Translations under genes and position numbers: made by a program | Notes under the pieces: model-generated | What the model saw: only the letters and a program-made list of their open reading frames with translations | Databases searched by the model: none | What the model was told of the DNA's origin: nothing | Shown here: positions 36,375 to 41,979 of the stretch, one piece after another | Position numbering within the stretch: the first letter of the stretch is position 1 | Layout of the letters: the number at the start of each line of letters is the position of its first letter | Assembly (NCBI GenBank): GCA_012520195.1 | Contig: JAAYOS010000039.1 | Coordinates: 1 to 41,979, forward strand | DNA from: Clostridiales bacterium | GTDB lineage: Bacteria; Bacillota; Clostridia; Oscillospirales; JAAYOS01 | DNA length: 41,979 nt | Direction: 5' to 3'

Positions 36375-37310
36375 CTAGGAATTTCCCAGAGAGGAAAGCA
36401 TTTCTACTAATTGATTTAAATCATCATTGCCGTAATATTCTATCTCTATGCGACCCTTCTTCTTACCATCAATTATTTTCACTTTTCTTCCAATATTATC
36501 TCCAAGCTCTTGCTGCAGGACTTTAATATAGTCAACAGTCACAGTGTTTGGAGCATCCTTTTCAACTTGAACGTCCTGTTCTTCTAGTTTCTGAATCTTT
36601 TTTACAAGCGCTTCAGTCTGCCTAACTGATAACTGTTGGGATATGATACGCTCGGCTAAGAGTTTCTGCATTTTCTCGGGCAGAGTTAACAGCGTTCGAG
36701 CATGTCCCCCCGACAGATCGCCATTTCGCAGCATCTCCAAAACCGATGACTCAAGGGATAGGAGGCGCACAGCATTTGCAACTGCAGAGCGTGACCTTCC
36801 AACCCTTTGCGCTACCTCCTCCTGCTTGAGACCGTAAGTTGACATAAGTACACGATATCCCTCTGCCTCTTCAACCGGATTGAGGTCCTCTCGTTGGAGA
36901 TTCTCCACCATGGCAAGCTCTGTGGCCTTAAGATCATCTGCCTCAATAATAATCGCTGGAATCTCTTTGAGTCCTGCTTTTCTCGCAGCTCTCCATCTCC
37001 GTTCTCCCGCAATTATCTGGTATGAACCACTGTCTATCCGGCGAACGGTTATCGGCTGTAGGACACCGTGTGTTTCAATGCTATCTGCTAGTTCATCTAT
37101 CTTTTCTTCAGTAAAGCTGCTCCGTGGTTGTGATGCATTAGGCTCCACATCTATGATCCTAAGGAGGTGTATATGCAGTTTATCTTCCGAATCGGCTTTA
37201 TCGGCTCCCAAGTCTTCTTGAACGACTGCTTCTAATGCCTCCTCGCCCAATAGACTACCAAGACCTTTACCAAGACCTCTTCCAAGACCTTTTGATGTCT
37301 TTTTACCCAT
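36375..37310 (-). CDS. parB: Chromosome partition protein ParB (Spo0J)
   Basis: 311 aa CTP-dependent DNA clamp that loads at parS. An N-terminal Lys/Gly-rich segment (GRGLGKGLGSLL) typical for ParA interaction is followed by the CTP/parS box GERRWRAAR (102-110) and ENLQREDLNPVEEA. The helix-turn-helix has Arg174 in GRSRSAVANAV, consistent with parS recognition. A C-terminal dimer domain ends the protein. It is 28 nt downstream of soj in the same transcript. Three parS-like sites lie to its right. Confidence 0.96.
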   Translation of the reverse strand: MGKKTSKGLGRGLGKGLGSLLGEEALEAVVQEDLGADKADSEDKLHIHLLRIIDVEPNASQPRSSFTEEKIDELADSIETHGVLQPITVRRIDSGSYQIIAGERRWRAARKAGLKEIPAIIIEADDLKATELAMVENLQREDLNPVEEAEGYRVLMSTYGLKQEEVAQRVGRSRSAVANAVRLLSLESSVLEMLRNGDLSGGHARTLLTLPEKMQKLLAERIISQQLSVRQTEALVKKIQKLEEQDVQVEKDAPNTVTVDYIKVLQQELGDNIGRKVKIIDGKKKGRIEIEYYGNDDLNQLVEMLSSLGNS

Positions 37311-37338
37311 GATATCCCTCCTGCATATGTTGAACTCC

Positions 37339-38088
37339 TTATTGCTCTATAAATTCCTCTGCTAGCCTCAAATAACCTTCAGCACCTCGAGATGCTCTGT
37401 CGTAAGCAAGTATAGGTAGACCATGACTGGGTGCTTCACTTAGGCGCACATTACGCGGTATTACAACCGAATATATCTTTCCAGGAAAGTGTCTCTTCAC
37501 TTCCTCGGCCACCTGGAGTGATAAGTTGGTACGTGAATCGTACATAGTGAGCAATATTCCGTCGATCTCCAGTGCTCTATTAAGGCCCTTTTTTACAACT
37601 CTTATTGTATATATGAGGTCACTAAGTCCCTCCAGTGCGTAGTATTCACACTGGACAGGGATAAGAACCGAATCTGCTGCACACAGTGCATTCAATGTTA
37701 GAAGCCCTAAAGAAGGAGGGCAATCAATAAATATATAGTCGAATTTATCGCGTAGGCCTTCAATAGCATTTTTTAACCTAAACTCGCGTTTTTCAATTCC
37801 TACTAGTTCAATTTCTGCCCCTGAAAGAACCTTATTTGCGGGGAGAACATCACCGTAATCTGTTCGCACTATAATTGATTCAGCATCCACTTCCCCCAAA
37901 ATAAGGTCATATGTAGTATTCTCTCTATTCTTATCCAATCCCATACCGGAAGTTGCATTGCCCTGCGGATCCATGTCGCAAAGAAGCACCTTTTTACCTT
38001 TATCATGGACAGATGCAGTGAGATTTACACATGTTGTGGTTTTGCCTACACCGCCCTTTTGATTGACAATTGCAATTATTCGACCCAT
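37339..38088 (-). CDS. soj: Chromosome partition ATPase ParA/Soj
   Basis: 249 aa deviant-Walker ATPase that binds DNA when ATP-bound and is stimulated by ParB. The Walker A motif KGGVGKTT is at 11-18, DMDPQGN follows, and the Walker B region is FIDCPPSLG. The length is normal. ATG 38088 has GAGGTG upstream. First gene of the soj-parB pair, with a clear promoter at 38118-38146. Confidence 0.97.
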   Translation of the reverse strand: MGRIIAIVNQKGGVGKTTTCVNLTASVHDKGKKVLLCDMDPQGNATSGMGLDKNRENTTYDLILGEVDAESIIVRTDYGDVLPANKVLSGAEIELVGIEKREFRLKNAIEGLRDKFDYIFIDCPPSLGLLTLNALCAADSVLIPVQCEYYALEGLSDLIYTIRVVKKGLNRALEIDGILLTMYDSRTNLSLQVAEEVKRHFPGKIYSVVIPRNVRLSEAPSHGLPILAYDRASRGAEGYLRLAEEFIEQ

Positions 38089-38117
38089 TCACTGCACCTC
38101 AATTTATCTTTTCTGTC

Positions 38118-38146
38118 ATTATACTTCAACCAATACAACTTTTCAA
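38118..38146 (-). promoter_or_regulatory. Promoter of soj-parB
   Basis: On the minus strand TTGAAA (38146-38141), 17 bp, perfect TATAAT (38123-38118), about 30 nt before ATG 38088. Confidence 0.7.
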
Positions 38147-38324
38147 CCTTGCAATTTCCTAGACTTCTTCATACTTGTACAAAAACCTGTCACGAGTTTA
38201 CTTCTTACATGTATTCGGCTCTTTTCAAGCACTTATTCTTAATATTCTATTTGTTTATTCTATTGTTAAAATCCTACACCAGATCTTTCTTAGAATTTTA
38301 TTAACTTAAATCAAAGGCGTTAAC

Positions 38325-38358
38325 CGCTAAAGATGTTTCACGTGAAACATCTTTAGCG
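38325..38358. other. parS site 1 within a 34-bp perfect palindrome
   Basis: The core TGTTTCACGTGAAACA (38334-38349) matches the Bacillota parS consensus. The dyad continues 9 bp on each side (CGCTAAAGA / TCTTTAGCG), giving 34 bp of perfect symmetry. Confidence 0.93.
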
Positions 38359-38926
38359 AATACTATTATTAGATCGAGTCAAGCCCTAGTATATGATTGC
38401 TTTATTTCTCTCTTCCTGACTTCACTTCTATCATTCTACCTGGAATACCCTGAAATTTCAAATGCACTGAGATTGAACGTGTAAGAAGTGGTGTAATGTG
38501 TAAGTTTTGCATAGTAATTTATGACCTACTAAAAAAGACCGCAATAATACGGCCGCAAATTACCTGTGTACCCTTCTAGGATAAATATCAAATAGCAGAG
38601 CTGTTTTTTCAATATTGGAACTAGCATAATTGGCATTACATTGAGATTATCACAAACTGTTTCACAAAACTCCTTAATGATCGTCTGCAACAACTCTCAG
38701 TAACGCTCCCTACTATTAGATTGTAGTATTTATATCCATTAAGTCAAGCAAATCGAGTTAAGATTATTTAACTTATTTCTTATTATGAGAGGGAGTTTTT
38801 GAAAAGATAATCAAGAACTTCGATAATTTAGCCTTTACAGCAATATGCAATGTTAGCACTAGCATCAATCTTATAGCTGATTTGTAATTAATACTCTATG
38901 TACCTTAACATACACACTGGCCATAA

Positions 38927-38962
38927 AATAGAGTAATGTTTCACGTGAAACATTACTCTATT
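38927..38962. other. parS site 2 within a 36-bp perfect palindrome
   Basis: The core TGTTTCACGTGAAACA (38937-38952) is identical to site 1. The dyad continues 10 bp on each side (AATAGAGTAA / TTACTCTATT), a sequence unrelated to the flanks of site 1. Confidence 0.93.
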
Positions 38963-38994
38963 AGTACAAACTTGTGGTGAAGAACAAAAAGAGC

Positions 38995-39020
38995 CCGCCA
39001 TCTGCTCTCGCAAGTGGCGG
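38995..39020 (-). terminator. Terminator of the noc-type gene
   Basis: CCGCCA / TGGCGG stem; on the minus strand it is followed by GGGCTCTTTTTGTTC. It lies 45 nt after the stop at 39065. Confidence 0.65.
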
Positions 39021-39064
39021 ACAAATTGCACAGGCCATACTCCCCGTAAATAGCAAATGAAATG

Positions 39065-39886
39065 TTAGCTCGCCTTTTTAGGAATTCTTATCGTAAGTGT
39101 GATGCTACGCTCATCCTCTTCCTTCCCGTAGTTTGCATCGAGCCCGGATTCTCGCATCACATTGATTGCATGCTTGATCGTGTTTTCAAATATTCTAAAA
39201 TCCTTGATTATAAAAGAGAAGGAACGATTTAACTTCTTTGCTGCCTTTGAACCGGAACTATTCAACATTCGTTCGATAAGTTCTTCTGTATCAGCAACAT
39301 TTAGATCATTCTCAACTATTTGCTCAATAGTATCTAACCTATCCTGTTCATTATCAAGCCTAAGCAGTGCCCGTGCGTGTCTTTCAGTAAGGCCATGTTT
39401 TCTCAGTTTGTCGAGCACCTCTCGAGGATGTTTTAGTATCCTCAGCTTATTAGCAACCGCGGACTGCGATTTTCCTATCTTTTTGGCTGCTTCTTCCTGC
39501 GATAGTCCATACGCTAATATTAGCCGAGCAATACCTTCCGCTTCCTCGATAAAGTCTAGATCCTTTCGCTGTAGATTCTCAATAAGTGATAGTATAGAAG
39601 ACTCCTCATTATTCACTCCAAGAATTACACATGGAACTGTCTTTAGACCTATCATCTTTGCTGCACGCAATCTACGTTCACCGCTGATTAACTCATAATA
39701 CTCGTTTTTCTTTCTTACGCTTAATGGTTGGAGGATTCCATACATAGATATGCTGTCGGCAAGCTCACTAAGGCTGTCCCTGTCAAAGAGCTTTCGCGGT
39801 TGGCTGGGATTTGGGCGCAGTTTGTCTATCGATATGTACTGGATCCTGTTGCTTTCATATAGATTATGTTCATTAACAATCTGCAT
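39065..39886 (-). CDS. noc: Noc-type ParB paralogue (nucleoid occlusion protein)
   Basis: 273 aa ParB/Noc-family CTPase. The parB-box reads GERRLRAAK (69-77), ENLQRKDLDFIEEAEG follows, and the helix-turn-helix GKSQSAVANKLRIL has Gln141 and Lys147. ParB proteins usually have Arg, and Thr or Ala, at these two positions; Gln and Lys are typical of Noc, which binds a different site. The N-terminus (MQIVNEHNLYESNRIQYISI) lacks an obvious amphipathic membrane-targeting helix of the kind known at the start of Bacillus Noc. It sits between rsmG and parS/soj, as noc does elsewhere. It could instead be a second ParB. Confidence 0.85.
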   Translation of the reverse strand: MQIVNEHNLYESNRIQYISIDKLRPNPSQPRKLFDRDSLSELADSISMYGILQPLSVRKKNEYYELISGERRLRAAKMIGLKTVPCVILGVNNEESSILSLIENLQRKDLDFIEEAEGIARLILAYGLSQEEAAKKIGKSQSAVANKLRILKHPREVLDKLRKHGLTERHARALLRLDNEQDRLDTIEQIVENDLNVADTEELIERMLNSSGSKAAKKLNRSFSFIIKDFRIFENTIKHAINVMRESGLDANYGKEEDERSITLTIRIPKKAS

Positions 39887-39919
39887 GAAACCCTCCCCCG
39901 TACCAACTTGCCTAAATAC

Positions 39920-39947
39920 ATTATATCTGAATTATTTATCGTGTAAA
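39920..39947 (-). promoter_or_regulatory. Promoter of the noc-type gene
   Basis: On the minus strand TTTACA (39947-39942), 16 bp, perfect TATAAT (39925-39920), about 34 nt before ATG 39886. GGGGGAGGG precedes the ATG. Confidence 0.65.
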
Positions 39948-40098
39948 GTTAAACTTATCGCAATTTTCGATAGGTTTTTACAACATATTTGGTGTTTTAG
40001 GTGCTACTGTAGTGATTTTATATCGAAAATCGGAGGGAAATGCCGAAAACTGTAGAGAGAATCTATCTAGCTACGCGCAATGTGTGGCGCACATAAAT

Positions 40099-40130
40099 AC
40101 TCCAATCTCAATCGGAAATGAGATTGGAGT
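40099..40130 (-). terminator. Terminator hairpin of rsmG
   Basis: A 12-bp perfect stem (ACTCCAATCTCA / TGAGATTGGAGT) with an 8-nt loop, followed on the minus strand by ATTTATG, a weak T tract. It lies 25 nt after the rsmG stop. Confidence 0.6.
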
Positions 40131-40155
40131 TGACTCAACTTATGTCATTATTTGG

Positions 40156-40863
40156 TTATAGTGGGTTTTGCTTTATCTTTGCGAAGCGGCGGGGATATCC
40201 TTTGGGCGTCTGTTTCACCTTTTCAGCTCTGACTATCTGTAGTTGAATATCGCGTTGGGGCAAGGTGTATTTATACGACTCGATGTTCCTCCCCCCCATT
40301 ATTTTTATGGCTCTCTTCGCCGCCTGGATTTCTTCGTCGATATCCATCGATTTCATTGCACAGAACAGGCCGCCCACCTTTATAAACGGTAAACATAGCT
40401 CAGATAACATATTTAACCCGGCCACAGCCCGGCTAGTTGCGTAATCATACTGCTCTCTGTATTCTTCTGTCAACGACAATTCCTCGGCACGTGCCTTAAT
40501 AACAGTTACTTCTTTTAATCCCAGTGCATCCTTGACTTGTCTCAAGAAGTCCATCCTCTTGCCATTTGAGTCGATAAGAGTCAGTATTATATCCGGTCTC
40601 ATTATTTTAATGGGGATACCTGGAAATCCAGCTCCTGTTCCAATGTCAATTAAAGAAGAATCCTCTTTTAGGCCCATTCGAACAAGTGACAGGGAGTCCA
40701 TAAAGTGGCGCACTGTGATCTCCTCAGGCTCGGCATTACCAACAAGATTCATTCTACGGTTATACTCTGCAAGGAGACGTCCATATTCTTCGAATTGACA
40801 GAGTTCAACATCTGACGGTGTCATATCCCATTCCTGCATTAGTTCTAAGAGCAAACTCTTCAA
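40156..40863 (-). CDS. rsmG: 16S rRNA (guanine527-N7)-methyltransferase RsmG (GidB)
   Basis: 235 aa SAM-dependent methyltransferase. Motif I is LIDIGTGAGFPGIPIKI, and NLVGNAEPEEITVRHFMDSL upstream and TSRAVAGLNML later are family hallmarks. The start is TTG 40863, with AAGGGGA 9 nt upstream; it gives an N-terminus of normal length, while an ATG eight codons later would be slightly short. It lies 18 nt after mnmG, as in most Bacillota, and is very likely cotranscribed. Confidence 0.95.
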   Translation of the reverse strand: MKSLLLELMQEWDMTPSDVELCQFEEYGRLLAEYNRRMNLVGNAEPEEITVRHFMDSLSLVRMGLKEDSSLIDIGTGAGFPGIPIKIMRPDIILTLIDSNGKRMDFLRQVKDALGLKEVTVIKARAEELSLTEEYREQYDYATSRAVAGLNMLSELCLPFIKVGGLFCAMKSMDIDEEIQAAKRAIKIMGGRNIESYKYTLPQRDIQLQIVRAEKVKQTPKGYPRRFAKIKQNPL

Positions 40864-40881
40864 ATTATACAGTCCCCTTCC

Positions 40882-41979
40882 CTACCTGTTCCTATCTAGC
40901 CAAATAATCAGGGCCACCATGTCGGCTGGAGATACACCCGGGATTCTAGAAGCCTGTCCTATAGACCTGGGTTTCACATCATTTAGCTTCTGCCGTGCCT
41001 GAAAGCTGATTCCCGTAATATCGTTATAATCAATATCACTTGGTAGTTTTCTGTTTTCCTGTCGACGATACTCATTTGCTTGAGCCTGCTGCCGCTTTAT
41101 ATATCCCTCATATTTAGTCGCTATATCAATCTGCTCAATTATCACACGGCTCAGATCTGGTCTTGACTCGTCAAAGTCAGCCAACATCTCATAAGTTAAC
41201 TGGGGTCTCTTTATGAGCTCGTAAAGTCTAACACCATTTTCTATGGGAGAGGTGCCGGCTCGGATAAGCATATCATTTAGTTCTTCCGTAGGTTTAATTG
41301 TAACTCTCTTGATCCTCTCAATTTCATTATGAACCAGTTCATATTTTTGTTGGACCTCTTCGTATCTTTCACGTGAAACAAGGCCTATCTCGTACCCTAA
41401 CTCTGTAAGTCTCAAATCAGCATTGTCCTGTCTGAGCAAAAGGCGGTATTCAGATCTTGATGTCATTATTCGATAAGGTTCAGTCGTTCCCTTCGTTACA
41501 AGGTCATCGATCAATGTACCAATATATGAGTTAGATCTGTCTAATACTATCTGTTGTTTTCCTTTAATTTTCAACGCTGCGTTTATTCCTGCAACGATTC
41601 CTAGCGCAGCAGCTTCTTCGTATCCAGAGGTTCCAATAAATTGGCCTGCGCCATATAGGCCTGATACCTTCTTTAATTCTAGAGTGGGCTCAACCTCGAG
41701 TGGATCAACGCAGTCATATTCTATTGCGTAGGCTGGTCGCATTATCTCTGCACGCTCAAGACCCTTGACCGAACGCACAACTTCGATTTGTACATCCTCA
41801 GGTAGAGAGGTTGAGATACCCTGTAGATACATCTCTTCAGTGTTGAGTCCCATAGGTTCAACAAAAACAGGGTGCCTGTCCTTATTTGCAAATTTAACTA
41901 TCTTGTCCTCAATAGAGGGGCAGTATCTCGGTCCAACACCCTTAATTTCGCCTGAATACATTGGCGCTCTGTATAAATT
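40882..41979 (-). CDS. mnmG: tRNA uridine-5-carboxymethylaminomethyl modification enzyme MnmG (GidA), C-terminal part
   Basis: FAD protein that works with MnmE on wobble uridine 34. The reading frame is open to the window edge (NLYRAPMYSGEI), so the start and the FAD-binding N-terminus lie outside; about 365 of the usual ~620 residues are seen. The family signature GPRYCPSIEDKIVKF is followed by GLNTEEMYLQGISTSLP, GLYGAGQFIGTSGYEEAAALGIVAGINAA and the MnmE-binding helical C-terminus. It contains a near-perfect parS site. Confidence 0.97.
   Translation of the reverse strand, partial: NLYRAPMYSGEIKGVGPRYCPSIEDKIVKFANKDRHPVFVEPMGLNTEEMYLQGISTSLPEDVQIEVVRSVKGLERAEIMRPAYAIEYDCVDPLEVEPTLELKKVSGLYGAGQFIGTSGYEEAAALGIVAGINAALKIKGKQQIVLDRSNSYIGTLIDDLVTKGTTEPYRIMTSRSEYRLLLRQDNADLRLTELGYEIGLVSRERYEEVQQKYELVHNEIERIKRVTIKPTEELNDMLIRAGTSPIENGVRLYELIKRPQLTYEMLADFDESRPDLSRVIIEQIDIATKYEGYIKRQQAQANEYRRQENRKLPSDIDYNDITGISFQARQKLNDVKPRSIGQASRIPGVSPADMVALIIWLDRNR
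41365..41380. other. parS-like site inside mnmG
   Basis: TCTTTCACGTGAAACA matches the parS core at 15 of 16 positions (C for G at position 2). The extended palindromic flanks of the two intergenic sites are absent here. Confidence 0.75.

Larger units (their letters stand above)
38089..39064. other. 976-bp AT-rich noncoding region with two parS sites
   Basis: No credible gene. It contains the soj promoter, two parS palindromes 603 bp apart (centre to centre), and the terminator of the noc-type gene. The stretch 38360-38925 between the parS sites shows only short AT-rich dyads (AGTTAA-gattat-TTAACT near 38757). No cluster of DnaA boxes was seen, so I do not call it oriC. Confidence 0.75.

Noticed and set aside
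38089-39064. Replication origin in the parS region
   Set aside because: No group of DnaA boxes was visible. The genes suggest the origin lies beyond the right window edge.

Overview
The window comes from a Clostridia-type member of the Bacillota. It has a SleB spore cortex hydrolase, MecA, RNase Y, a folate ECF S component, sigma-A promoters of the TTGACA/TATAAT type, and the origin-proximal gene set mnmG-rsmG-noc-soj-parB with parS sites. The genus cannot be named from the sequence. No rRNA, tRNA, IS element or CRISPR array was seen.

Left part (1-9030): rnhA (+) converges with a short mecA-like gene (-), and the two stop codons directly abut. A membrane-anchored M20-family protein that has lost most of its metal ligands (1530-2975, -) is divergent from a MoxR / DUF58 / transglutaminase operon (3250-7807, +). 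A DUF4349 lipoprotein follows, ending at a bidirectional terminator.

Accessory locus (9038-22882): this is the most distinctive part. Five paralogous cytoplasmic type-B carboxylesterases surround one ribose-type (CUT2) ABC importer and a GntR-LacI hybrid regulator. One arm runs left from about 17.5 kb: estB, binding lipoprotein, permease, ATPase, estA, then the regulator under its own promoter. The other arm runs right from about 17.99 kb: estC, estD, estE. The 836-bp divergent region between them holds a strong promoter on each strand and a candidate operator. The simplest reading is sugar-responsive uptake of an acylated sugar or glycoside followed by de-esterification in the cytosol. The names estA-estE are labels used only here.

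Middle part (23211-33580): an Mrp/NBP35-type Fe-S carrier ATPase and a ProRS (+), a FolT-like S component and RNase Y (-), SleB (+), argGH under a promoter overlapped by an ARG box (+), and an unrecognised lipoprotein (+).

Right part (33594-41979), all on the minus strand: mnmE, serS, parB, soj, a 976-bp noncoding region with two parS sites in long perfect palindromes, a Noc-type ParB paralogue, rsmG, and the C-terminal part of mnmG, which is cut by the window edge. The replication origin probably lies beyond the right end.
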